This document shows, piece after piece, positions 1-6,556 of a DNA stretch of 7,433 nt. How positions within the stretch are numbered: the first letter of the stretch is position 1; the number at the start of each line of letters is the position of its first letter. The notes under the pieces were generated by a model that saw nothing but the letters and a program-made list of their open reading frames with translations, searched no databases and was not told where the DNA came from. The translations under genes were made by a program, and so were the position numbers. Source of the stretch: Burkholderiales bacterium (GTDB taxonomy: Bacteria > Pseudomonadota > Gammaproteobacteria > Burkholderiales > Burkholderiaceae_D); the NCBI GenBank assembly GCA_028868455.1, contig JAGWUK010000140.1, positions 1 to 7,433 on the forward strand, in the 5' to 3' direction.

Positions 1-296
1 TCAGAAAACAGCAGATTGGACAACCAGACCGTCAGGCAATCGATCAGCATCACGGTGTCTGGCCGGCTGAGTTTCTGTATCAGTGCGCCAAGCGCCATCG
101 GTTCTTCCAGGGTCTGCCAGTGCGCCGGCCGACGCTGCTGATGATGCGCAATGCGCGACTGCATTTCGCTATCGCCTGCGGCAGCAGTAGCGACGTAAAT
201 GACTTGCGCTCCCGTCTCGGCAGCGCGTTGCGCCAGTTGTTCTGCCAGCGCACTTTTACCGGAACGCGCACCGCCAAAAACCAGCGTGCAGCTCAT
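1..296 (-). CDS. cobU: Adenosylcobinamide kinase / guanylyltransferase (CobU/CobP), 3' part cut off by window edge
   Basis: Bifunctional cytoplasmic enzyme of the nucleotide-loop pathway. It phosphorylates adenosylcobinamide and then transfers GMP to give adenosylcobinamide-GDP. The 98 visible residues begin with a P-loop, GGARSGKS (residues 8-15). Next come the family's His-containing stretch RIAHHQQRRPAHW (48-60; His51 is a candidate for the guanylylated residue) and the DCLTVWLSNLL segment (86-96), both typical of CobU. The family is usually about 170-190 residues, so roughly half is missing beyond position 1. The ATG at 296 overlaps the cobB stop codon in an ATGA arrangement. It is preceded by GGGAGG four bases upstream, which supports this start and suggests translational coupling. 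Family assignment is firm; the intactness of the missing half is unknown. Confidence 0.95.
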   Translation of the reverse strand, partial: MSCTLVFGGARSGKSALAEQLAQRAAETGAQVIYVATAAAGDSEMQSRIAHHQQRRPAHWQTLEEPMALGALIQKLSRPDTVMLIDCLTVWLSNLLFS

Positions 297-1663
297 GGCG
301 CCTCCCGCAAAAACAAGCTTGCCGTGGCAGCAGGATCCGACGCAAAGTAAGCGTGAAAATACGATGCGTGCAGATTGCCATCGCGGTAAATCGCTTCGCC
401 GGGTTCGCTGAATTGTTCTGGTTGTGCGGTGCTGTCTGCTGAATTTTTTGAAGCCGTAGTTGCATCGGCGTCCACTTTGATCGCGGATTTTTTCATGGTG
501 TGATGTGCCGCTGTCAGCGTCGTTTCAAACCGTGAATAGTGGAAAGTATGTCCGCGCAATGCACCTTGCGGCATATTCCATGCCTGCGAACCCAGTGCGG
601 CCAAACGCGTTTGCATGACGACTTGTCCGGCCAGTAATCCGGCCATGCTCCAGCGCTGGCCTTGCTGATCGATCAGCGCTTCGGTCAGCACCATCATGCC
701 GCCGCATTCTGCCCATATCGGCATGCCGTCGGCATGTGCGGCGCGCAGCGATTGTTGCCATTGCGCCGCATCTTGCAAGGTCTGCGCGTGCAATTCAGGA
801 TAGCCGCCCGGCAGGTACAGCGCATCGGCTTGCGCAGGAATGGTCTGATCTGCCAGCGGCGAGAAAAACACCAGTTCGGCGCCGAGTGCACGCAGGCATT
901 GCAGATTGGACGGATACAAAAATGCAAACGCCGCATCGCGTGCTATCGCAATAGTTTTGCCATGCAAGGCTGGCGCTATCGGCGGCGTGTGCACGTCCTC
1001 CAGTTGCGTCACGGGCATGGCGTTCCATGCGTCCATGTCCAGCACCAGTTGATCGGCCAGATGATCCAGCAAGACATCAATGTCGTCCACTTCTTGCGGC
1101 AAAACCAGGCCCAGATGACGCTCCGGCAAACCCTGTTCCTGACGCAGCAGACTGCCCAGCAAAGGCATGTCGCGCATCGCTGACGCCACCATCTTTGCAT
1201 GCCCGGCAGAAGCGACCCGGTTGGCAATAACGCCAGCCATATGCACCGGGCCAAAATCACGCAAACCCAGCGCCAGCGCACCGACCGTCTGCGCCATCGC
1301 CGAAGCATCAAGTACGGCGAGTACCGGCACGCCAAACGCGCGCGCCAGATCGGCTGAAGACGGATTGCCGTCATACAAACCCATCACGCCTTCGATCAGG
1401 ATCACATCGGCTTCGCGCGCGGCCTGCGCCAGCAAGGCTTGCGATGCCGCCTGGCCGACCATCCATAAGTCCAGCGACAGAACGGGCGCGCCGCAAGCGC
1501 GTTCCAGCATCATCGGATCGATGAAATCCGGCCCGGTTTTAAATACGCGCACACGTTGCCCCAGACGCACCAGCTTGCGCGCCAGTGCAGCGGTGGTCGT
1601 GGTTTTTCCCTGACCGGATGCGATCGCTGAAATCAGGACTATGCGGGCTGAGGCGCTCACCAT
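293..1663 (-). CDS. cobB: Cobyrinate / hydrogenobyrinate a,c-diamide synthase (CobB/CbiA)
   Basis: ATP- and glutamine-dependent amidotransferase that amidates the a and c side chains of the corrin ring, in the cytoplasm. The protein has 456 residues. The N-terminal synthetase domain carries the P-loop SGQGKTTTT (16-24), TGPDFIDP (43-50) and the IEGVMGLYDG motif (90-99). The C-terminal class I glutaminase-like domain has YLPGGYPEL (283-291), the nucleophile Cys320 in WAECGGMM, GHTFHYS (371-377) and SYFHAYF with His437. Between HYSRFET and GEAIYR lies an Ala/Thr/Ser/Lys-rich stretch (about 382-421) that looks like an added linker. The ATG at 1663 overlaps the cobO stop by 7 bp and follows a GGGGTGGA purine run. 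Sequence alone does not tell the aerobic (CobB, hydrogenobyrinate) from the anaerobic (CbiA, cobyrinate) substrate. A ring amidase here suggests de novo synthesis or use of incomplete corrinoids, not only cobinamide salvage. Confidence 0.96.
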   Translation of the reverse strand: MVSASARIVLISAIASGQGKTTTTAALARKLVRLGQRVRVFKTGPDFIDPMMLERACGAPVLSLDLWMVGQAASQALLAQAAREADVILIEGVMGLYDGNPSSADLARAFGVPVLAVLDASAMAQTVGALALGLRDFGPVHMAGVIANRVASAGHAKMVASAMRDMPLLGSLLRQEQGLPERHLGLVLPQEVDDIDVLLDHLADQLVLDMDAWNAMPVTQLEDVHTPPIAPALHGKTIAIARDAAFAFLYPSNLQCLRALGAELVFFSPLADQTIPAQADALYLPGGYPELHAQTLQDAAQWQQSLRAAHADGMPIWAECGGMMVLTEALIDQQGQRWSMAGLLAGQVVMQTRLAALGSQAWNMPQGALRGHTFHYSRFETTLTAAHHTMKKSAIKVDADATTASKNSADSTAQPEQFSEPGEAIYRDGNLHASYFHAYFASDPAATASLFLREAP

Positions 1664-2265
1664 TCCACCCCGGCCTGTGCCACGATACCTTCTTTGAAGG
1701 CATGCTTGACGACCTGCATTTCGGTCACGGTATCGGCGATCTCAATCAATTCCGGCAAAGCGCCGCGTCCGGTGACGACCACATGCTGCATTTCCGGGCG
1801 TGCATCCAGATCGTTGATGACTTGCTGCACATCGAGGTAGTGGTATTTGAGCGCAATATTGAGTTCATCGAGCACCACCAGACCGATAGCCGGATCGTTC
1901 AAAAACATCTTGGCCTGTTGCCATGCCAGCGCGGCTTTTTCCATGTCGCGTTCGCGATTCTGAGTCTCCCAGGTATAGCCCTCGCCCATCGCATGAAACT
2001 GTACTTCGTCAGGAAAGCGGCGCAGAAAAATTTCTTCACCGGTGGACATCGCGCCCTTGATGAATTGCACCACGCCGACTTTCATACCATGTCCCATTGC
2101 GCGCATGACCATGCCAAAGGCGCTGGAACTCTTGCCCTTGCCATTGCCGGTATGCACCAGCAAAACGCCGGTGCGTCTTTGCGCCTGTTCTATCTTGTGA
2201 TCCATCAGTTCTTTTTTGCGCTGCATGCGGCGCAGATGGCGGGTATGGATATTGTCTTCGTTCAT
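1657..2265 (-). CDS. cobO: Cob(I)yrinic acid a,c-diamide adenosyltransferase (CobO/BtuR family)
   Basis: Transfers the 5'-deoxyadenosyl group of ATP to the reduced cobalt of corrinoids, forming adenosylated intermediates in the cytoplasm. The protein has 202 residues, a normal length for the CobA/CobO/BtuR family. The P-loop variant HTGNGKGKSSSAFG spans residues 38-51, followed by VGVVQFIKG (63-71), the Walker B-like VVLDELNIALKY (130-141), VVVTGRGA (162-169) and the C-terminal VKHAFKEGIVAQAGVEW. The N-terminal MQRKKELMDHKI stretch matches what I recall of proteobacterial CobO proteins and supports the ATG at 2265, although no strong Shine-Dalgarno sequence precedes it. It starts 42 nt after the ATPase gene and its end overlaps cobB by 7 bp. 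A 229-residue plus-strand open frame over the same DNA is a shadow. Confidence 0.97.
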   Translation of the reverse strand: MNEDNIHTRHLRRMQRKKELMDHKIEQAQRRTGVLLVHTGNGKGKSSSAFGMVMRAMGHGMKVGVVQFIKGAMSTGEEIFLRRFPDEVQFHAMGEGYTWETQNRERDMEKAALAWQQAKMFLNDPAIGLVVLDELNIALKYHYLDVQQVINDLDARPEMQHVVVTGRGALPELIEIADTVTEMQVVKHAFKEGIVAQAGVEW

Positions 2266-2296
2266 GGCAAGTAATGGAAAAACTCGTTTCGGTTGG

Positions 2297-2313
2297 CCGT
2301 AAAGAATTTACGG
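2297..2313 (-). other. Short perfect hairpin across the btuD stop codon
   Basis: On the minus strand CCGTAAA-TTC-TTTACGG forms a perfect 7-bp stem with a 3-nt loop, and the TAA stop of the ATPase gene (2310-2308) lies inside the 5' arm. It is followed by CCAACCGAAACGAG before a run of five T, so the T run is too far away for a classical terminator. It may influence RNA stability or coupling between the transporter genes and cobO. The pairing is seen directly; the role is inferred. Confidence 0.5.
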
Positions 2314-3069
2314 GCGGGGAATAAACAGCGTCTGGTCGCCGTGCTGAAAACGTTCAATCGGATGACCGAGGCAGAGGCTCAGGTTTTCTGCCGTCAATGT
2401 CGCGCTGGCAGCGCCAGCCATCCAGCTGCCGTCGCCCATCAGCAATAAGGCATGCGTGGCGATGCGATAAGCGAGGTTCAGATCATGGCTGACCATGACC
2501 ACGGATTTGTGCTGCTCCGCGCACAGGCGTGCAAACAGATGCATGGCGCTGACCTGATGTGCCAGATCGAGCGCATTGGCGGGTTCATCGAGCAGCATCA
2601 TTTGCGCATCCTGCGCCAGCAAGGCAGCAATCGCCACGCGCTGGCGCTCGCCGCCGGACAGGCTGCGCACATCGCGCTGCGCAAGGTCAGCCATATCGAC
2701 GGCATGCAAAGCCTGCATGGCCAGCTCAACGTCGTCGGCACTTTCCCAGTAATGCGCATCATGATAAGGATGCCGTGCGCTGAGCACGGTTTCTATCGCC
2801 GAATAGCCAAACGCGTCGGCACGGCCTTGCGGTAAAAACGCACGTTTTTGCGCCAGTGCGCTGAGCGGCCAGTCCTGCAAGAGCTTGTCATCCAGCAGAA
2901 TTTGACCGCCGTCGGCCGGACGCAAACCTGCCAATGTGCGCAGCAAGGTGCTTTTGCCCGCGCCGTTACGTCCGATGATGCACCAGCATTCACCGGCATG
3001 GATTTGCCAGTTCAGATGCCGCAGCAGATGGCGCTGACCGATTTGCAGATGAAGATCGAGGATGTGCAT
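2308..3069 (-). CDS. btuD: ABC transporter ATPase, vitamin B12 type (BtuD-like)
   Basis: Cytoplasmic ATP-hydrolysing subunit that would power the adjacent BtuC-like permease. The protein has 253 residues with all ABC motifs: Walker A GRNGAGKST (33-41), Q-loop Gln81 in FLPQGR, signature LSGGERQR (137-144), Walker B MMLLDEP (157-163), D-loop NALD (165-168) and switch His195 in MVSHD. It belongs to the FepC/FhuC/BtuD family serving iron-siderophore, heme and B12 importers. B12 is inferred as the substrate from the riboswitch, btuB and cob neighbours. An in-frame TTG precedes the ATG, but GGAGG sits five bases before the ATG and only two before the TTG, so the ATG at 3069 is preferred. That ATG shares one base with the permease stop codon (TGATG), a sign of translational coupling. 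Confidence 0.92.
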   Translation of the reverse strand: MHILDLHLQIGQRHLLRHLNWQIHAGECWCIIGRNGAGKSTLLRTLAGLRPADGGQILLDDKLLQDWPLSALAQKRAFLPQGRADAFGYSAIETVLSARHPYHDAHYWESADDVELAMQALHAVDMADLAQRDVRSLSGGERQRVAIAALLAQDAQMMLLDEPANALDLAHQVSAMHLFARLCAEQHKSVVMVSHDLNLAYRIATHALLLMGDGSWMAGAASATLTAENLSLCLGHPIERFQHGDQTLFIPRP

Positions 3070-4133
3070 CAACGCCTCCGCAACTGATGTAATTGCAGCA
3101 AAAACAAAGGCACGCCGATCAAAGCGGTAATCACGCCGACCGGTAATTGCTGCGGCGCGACCACGGTGCGCGCCAAGGTATCAGCCAGCACCAGAAAGCT
3201 GCCGCCCGTCAGTGTCGCCGCCGGTATCAGCAAGCGATGATCGGCGCCCCACGCAAACCGGCATGCATGCGGCATGATCAGCCCGACGAAGCCGATGCTG
3301 CCAGCGTTACTGACTGCACTGGCTGTCAGCAAGGCCGCGCAAAAAAACAGGGATTGGCGCAAGCGACCGATGTTCACGCCCAGCGTGCCGGCGTTGTCCG
3401 CATGCATCGCAGCCACGTTGATGGCGCGCGCCTGACGCATTGCAAAAACCAATGCACCCAGCCAGATCAGCCACGGCAGATAGCGCGATTGCGACGACGA
3501 CAAATCGCCGATCAGCCAGAACACCATGCCGCGCAAACGACCATCCGGTGCCACCGACAACATCAGGGTAATCAGCGCGCCGCATCCGGCAGCGACGATC
3601 ACGCCAGTCAGCAGCAATAAAGTCGCACTGCCGTCGCTGCTGCCGCTGCCGCGAAAATCGCGGTAAGCCAGGCCAAACAGCAACAAGGCAACACCAATCG
3701 CACCGGCAAACGCTGCGACATCAATCATCCACGCCGCACCGGCAAACAAGATCACACTCAGAGCACCGACCGAGGCACCGCCAGATACGCCGAGCACATA
3801 GGGATCAGCCAACGGATTGCGCAACAAGGCTTGCATCAGTACACCGGACAAAGCCAGCGTGGCACCGGTGACAAAACCGGTCAGCGCCCTGCCCAGCCGC
3901 AATTCCAGCAGACTGGCAGCCAGCGACGTCGGTTGTTGTTGCAGGAGTTCGATCAACGCATGCCAGAGTTCAGAAAAACTCAGCGCCACCGAACCGGTCA
4001 TGCCAGCCAGCACAATGCTGGCCAAGGCCACCAGCACCAGGAAAGTCATCACGCGGCCAGCGCGGCGCGCCGCAAGAACCGGTCGCTGATTCCTGACTTG
4101 GGTCTGCGCTGAAGAAATGGAAATCATTGCCAC
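3069..4133 (-). CDS. btuC: ABC transporter permease, FecCD family (BtuC-like)
   Basis: Inner-membrane channel subunit, presumably working as a dimer with the following ATPase to import corrinoids. The protein has 354 residues with many hydrophobic segments, the first at about 29-49 after a basic N-terminus. Family hallmarks include RLGRALTGFVTGA (79-91), GVLMQALLRNPLADPYVLG (97-115), SGGASVGAL (117-125) and GFVGLIMPHACR (281-292), the last being the region that contacts the ATPase in this family. The start at 4133 is a GTG, supported by AAGAGG six bases upstream; the ATG two codons later is twelve bases from the same site. The gene lies 131 nt after btuB and overlaps the ATPase start. Related permeases carry siderophores or heme, so the B12 substrate rests on context. 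No btuF-type binding-protein gene is found next to it. Confidence 0.92.
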   Translation of the reverse strand: MAMISISSAQTQVRNQRPVLAARRAGRVMTFLVLVALASIVLAGMTGSVALSFSELWHALIELLQQQPTSLAASLLELRLGRALTGFVTGATLALSGVLMQALLRNPLADPYVLGVSGGASVGALSVILFAGAAWMIDVAAFAGAIGVALLLFGLAYRDFRGSGSSDGSATLLLLTGVIVAAGCGALITLMLSVAPDGRLRGMVFWLIGDLSSSQSRYLPWLIWLGALVFAMRQARAINVAAMHADNAGTLGVNIGRLRQSLFFCAALLTASAVSNAGSIGFVGLIMPHACRFAWGADHRLLIPAATLTGGSFLVLADTLARTVVAPQQLPVGVITALIGVPLFLLQLHQLRRR

Positions 4134-4158
4134 GTACAGCCTCTTTTAAGATACCTGC

Positions 4159-4189
4159 GCCGTTCACCGCAACGAAAGCAGCGAACGGC
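4159..4189 (-). other. Strong hairpin in the btuB-btuC intergenic region
   Basis: On the minus strand gccgttcgctgc and gcggtgaacggc pair over 12 bp, including one G-U and one U-G wobble, around a 7-nt loop TTTCGTT. It lies about 25 nt before the btuC GTG codon, in the 131-nt gap after btuB. No T run follows in either direction, so it does not look like an intrinsic terminator. An RNA-stabilising or processing element that lowers btuC output relative to btuB, or a block to 3' decay of btuB mRNA, would fit. The rest of the gap (4190-4264) holds a small palindrome GCGCA-CC-TGCGC (4229-4240) and two copies of GCACCTGCG (4231-4239, 4253-4261), with nothing else I recognise. Confidence 0.6.
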
Positions 4190-4264
4190 AATGGAGCACA
4201 TCGACGGCACACCCAGCGCAGCATTCCTGCGCACCTGCGCAGCGCTCAGTATGCACCTGCGTGC

Positions 4265-6121
4265 TTATCTGAATCCGTAATTCAGACCAACAAATAAATT
4301 CGACCCTGGCGTCGCATAGTTTTTGGCCAGTTCGTAATCCTTGTTCAGCACGTTGTTCCAGCGTCCGACCAGCGTCAGGTTTTTCATGACTTCCACACTG
4401 CCGTAGAAATTCAGCAGGCTGTAGCCGCCCATCAGTTTCTTGTTCGGCACATCGTCATAACGCTCGCCGGAGAACACGGTTTCTACGCCGACCTTGGCTT
4501 TCGCCAATGCATATTCTGCCGCCAGCGTCCCGTGTTGCTTGGCACGGCGCGCCAGTCGCAGCCCGGTTGTATCGTCTTTCGGGTCTTGCAAATCCAGCGA
4601 TCCGCGCAGCGTCAGATCGGCGATGCGCGTGCTGGCACCGATAGTCAGGCCGGACAGGGTCGCCTGATTGACATTGTAGGCGCAACCGTAAGGATGGCTG
4701 GCTTGCTGTACCGGGCAGACATTGGTGCTGACCAGCAAATCGGTGGCTTTGTTTTGATACGCGACGGCACTGAACTGCGTGTCGCCTTGTTCAAAATAAA
4801 CGCCGATTTCTGCATTCTTTGCTTTTTCCGGTTTGTTGGTATCGATGCCGTAACCCGGGTAATACAGTTCATTGAAAGTTGGCGCGCGGAAGCTGTTGCC
4901 ATAGCTGGCGTTCACACGCAATGCTGGTGAAATCCGATAGCCGTAAGCAATGCTGCCGGTGGTTTTCCAGCCATAGCTGGAGCTGCGGTCACGGCGCAGG
5001 CTGACGCTGGCCAGGTGCGCATCGCGCTTTAACACATACGATGCGGCATACGAATCGGTCGTGCGGCGGCGATTCAGCGCCAGTGTGGTGGTATCGACTT
5101 TTTCTTCGCGCGTTTCGGCGATCAGTTGCAAGACATCTTTGCCAAGCAAAATATCGTTTTGCAGACTCCAGTCTGACTGGTCGCTGTTAATGCGGCTCTT
5201 GCCGTACGATGCATCGGTATCGGTTTTATCCGAGGTTTGCGCATATTGCAAAGTGGCTGTCCAGATATCGTTGACTTTGGCTTTGCCATACACAGCGGCT
5301 GTTTCCAGCTTTTGCACATTGTGGTCGTCATACGATGGACCGGCATCAAACTGGGCGTTCAGACGGTTTTGCAGGAAATTGGCGCCCAGATCAAAGCCTT
5401 TGGCGAGTTCCCAGTTCAGATGACCGCTGACGCTGTCACTATTAAATCCATCTTTATCCGCGTTATAGCTATACGGGCCAGCAGCCGGACGCGTGGCAGA
5501 AAAGCCTTTGTCTTCGTCATGTGCGACATTCAGCGCGAGGCTCACATGCTCGGAAGCGGCACCGGAAATACCTGCCTGCGCTTTGCGCGCACCGTAGCTG
5601 CCTGCGCCAACGGCGAATGTCGGTGTCAGTGCGCCCTTGGATTTTTTAGTGAAAACCTGAATTACGCCGCCCATGGCATCGGCACCATACAGACTCGACA
5701 GCGGGCCATAGACGATTTCAATGTGATCAATCTGGGACAAGGGAATCGCGGACCAGGTAGCGCCGCCCGTGGTGGATGAGCCGATGCGTACACCGTCGAC
5801 CAGCACCACATTTTGCGTATTGTTCCCGCCACGCATGAATACGGAGGATGTATTACCTGGACCACCTGTACGGGAAATTTCAATACCGCGTTGTTGTTGC
5901 AGTAAATCGACGATGGAGGCTGCACCGGAGCGGGCAATTTCTTCCGCGCTGATGACGACATTGTCAGCCAGCACATCCTTGGCTGCCTGGGTCTGACGCC
6001 CCGCAGTGACGATCACTGAAGACGCAGAAACAAAGGAAACGGATTGTGCAAATGCAAAGGAAGCAGGAAAGACGGCGGCGACAGCCAGGCTGATCGCAAG
6101 CGGTTTAAACGAAGAAGTCAT
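4265..6121 (-). CDS. btuB: TonB-dependent outer-membrane vitamin B12 receptor (BtuB)
   Basis: Outer-membrane beta-barrel receptor that binds cobalamin outside and imports it with energy from TonB. The protein has 618 residues from the ATG at 6121, close to the 614 of E. coli BtuB. A signal peptide covers about residues 1-25, with cleavage likely after AFA. A TonB box-like SVIVTAGR is at 35-42. The plug domain has VDLLQQQRGIEISRTGG (71-87), VFMRGG (94-99), NVVLVDGVRIG (104-114) and VYGPLSSLYGADAMGGVI (137-154). The barrel has YGNSFRAPTFNELYYPGYG (407-425) and a final LNKDYELAKNYATPG segment before the last strand. Cys469 and Cys480 probably form a disulfide in a surface loop. The last residue is Arg after the usual terminal Phe. 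The frame stays open 48 codons upstream, but only the ATG at 6121 starts directly on a signal peptide; its Shine-Dalgarno sequence is weak. A cobalamin riboswitch precedes it. Confidence 0.96.
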   Translation of the reverse strand: MTSSFKPLAISLAVAAVFPASFAFAQSVSFVSASSVIVTAGRQTQAAKDVLADNVVISAEEIARSGAASIVDLLQQQRGIEISRTGGPGNTSSVFMRGGNNTQNVVLVDGVRIGSSTTGGATWSAIPLSQIDHIEIVYGPLSSLYGADAMGGVIQVFTKKSKGALTPTFAVGAGSYGARKAQAGISGAASEHVSLALNVAHDEDKGFSATRPAAGPYSYNADKDGFNSDSVSGHLNWELAKGFDLGANFLQNRLNAQFDAGPSYDDHNVQKLETAAVYGKAKVNDIWTATLQYAQTSDKTDTDASYGKSRINSDQSDWSLQNDILLGKDVLQLIAETREEKVDTTTLALNRRRTTDSYAASYVLKRDAHLASVSLRRDRSSSYGWKTTGSIAYGYRISPALRVNASYGNSFRAPTFNELYYPGYGIDTNKPEKAKNAEIGVYFEQGDTQFSAVAYQNKATDLLVSTNVCPVQQASHPYGCAYNVNQATLSGLTIGASTRIADLTLRGSLDLQDPKDDTTGLRLARRAKQHGTLAAEYALAKAKVGVETVFSGERYDDVPNKKLMGGYSLLNFYGSVEVMKNLTLVGRWNNVLNKDYELAKNYATPGSNLFVGLNYGFR

Positions 6122-6130
6122 GATCTTGAG

Positions 6131-6170
6131 AAAAAATAGCGCATGCAGCCGACGTCCCCGCAGACTGCAT
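6131..6170 (-). terminator. Candidate expression-platform hairpin with T run before btuB
   Basis: On the minus strand ATGCAGTC (6170-6163) pairs with GGCTGCAT (6150-6143) to give an 8-bp stem with one U-G pair and a 12-nt loop. Six bases later comes a run of six T (6136-6131), ending 9 bases before the btuB ATG. This could be a riboswitch-controlled intrinsic terminator, or a structure limiting ribosome access. The gap between stem and T run, and the moderate stem length, make it a non-ideal terminator. An upstream copy of CTGCATG (6227-6221) could pair with the same ATGCAG arm and act as an alternative partner. Pairings are seen in the sequence; the switching role is inferred. Confidence 0.4.
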
Positions 6171-6229
6171 TGAACAAAGCATGTGAACCAATTTGAAATC
6201 GTCCACCGCACAGAATGATCCATGCAGAT

Positions 6230-6259
6230 GGTCAGAACAACGCACGCAGATTCTGGACC
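6230..6259 (-). other. Leader hairpin between riboswitch and btuB
   Basis: On the minus strand GGTC(C)AGAA and TTCTGACC form an 8-bp stem with one bulged C and a 13-nt loop. It lies in the roughly 180-nt stretch between the aptamer and btuB, just upstream of the CTGCATG copy at 6227-6221. It may be a scaffold element of the expression platform. No known motif is recognised in it. Confidence 0.4.
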
Positions 6260-6302
6260 TGGCACGTCAAATGTCGAAATCTCCCCGTTCGCAATACTTC
6301 AC

Positions 6303-6497
6303 TTATTCTGGCCGGTATCCGGGCTGACAAGCATCACCATCAGACCTTCCCATGCACATAGCACAGTGGTATTGGAAAATGGTTCGCTGCGATGAAGAAT
6401 TCATGCAGCACTTGTACACCGTTGCGGGGGCAGCACACTTTTGCGAAAGCATCGTGTTTCCCGTTTAACCGCAGACATGACTATGTCCACGAGCACC
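6303..6497 (-). promoter_or_regulatory. Cobalamin riboswitch (B12 aptamer)
   Basis: RNA element in the btuB leader that binds adenosylcobalamin or a related corrinoid and normally lowers expression of downstream genes when B12 is plentiful. Conserved blocks appear in the expected order on the minus strand: GGTGCTCG at the 5' end (6497-6490), GGTTAAACGGGAA (6470-6458), GCTGCCCCCGCAAC (6434-6421), CCACTGT (6369-6363), GGGAAGG (6351-6345) and a B12 box AGCCCGGATACCGGCC (6325-6310). GACAT-AGTC-ATGTC forms a short stem near the 5' end. A variable-arm hairpin lies at 6386-6409 (GCTGC-ATGAA paired with TTCAT-GCAGC, one bulge). The length of about 195 nt fits the family. The exact ends are approximate. 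It lies between a sigma70-like promoter and btuB, so the btuB-to-cobU genes are its likely targets. Confidence 0.95.
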
Positions 6498-6508
6498 AAA
6501 ACCCGTCC

Positions 6509-6537
6509 ATTTTAGCGGCAGACACAGGTATCGGCAA
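6509..6537 (-). promoter_or_regulatory. Sigma70-like promoter for the riboswitch-btuB transcript
   Basis: On the minus strand a -35 box TTGCCG (6537-6532, four of six consensus bases) and a -10 box TAAAAT (6514-6509, five of six) are separated by exactly 17 bp. Transcription would start near 6502, a few bases before the riboswitch 5' end. The position between the PilZ stop codon and the aptamer is what a riboswitch operon needs. There is no room for an evident terminator between the PilZ stop and the -35 box, so read-through from the upstream genes is possible as well. Confidence 0.7.
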
Positions 6538-6556
6538 GTAAAGCCAGGACGCCGGG

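Noticed and set aside
662..1183. Plus-strand open frame of 173 residues
   Set aside because: Antisense to the middle of cobB, with no motif and a Gln/Arg/His-rich composition typical of shadow frames in GC-rich DNA.
1585..2274. Plus-strand open frame of 229 residues
   Set aside because: It lies opposite cobO and the start of cobB, whose products carry clear family motifs. The plus-strand protein shows no recognisable domain.
3970..4224. Minus-strand frame of 84 residues covering the btuB-btuC gap, considered as a small gene
   Set aside because: Most of it overlaps the btuC 5' end in another frame. Its protein resembles no known family, and the gap is better explained by the hairpin.
4229..4261. 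Palindrome GCGCACCTGCGC and repeated GCACCTGCG, considered as an operator
   Set aside because: Short, GC-rich, and just after the btuB stop rather than in a promoter; such repeats can arise by chance and no matching regulator is known to me.
5237..5779. Plus-strand open frame of 180 residues
   Set aside because: Antisense to the BtuB barrel and plug coding region; no domain or start signal that stands out.
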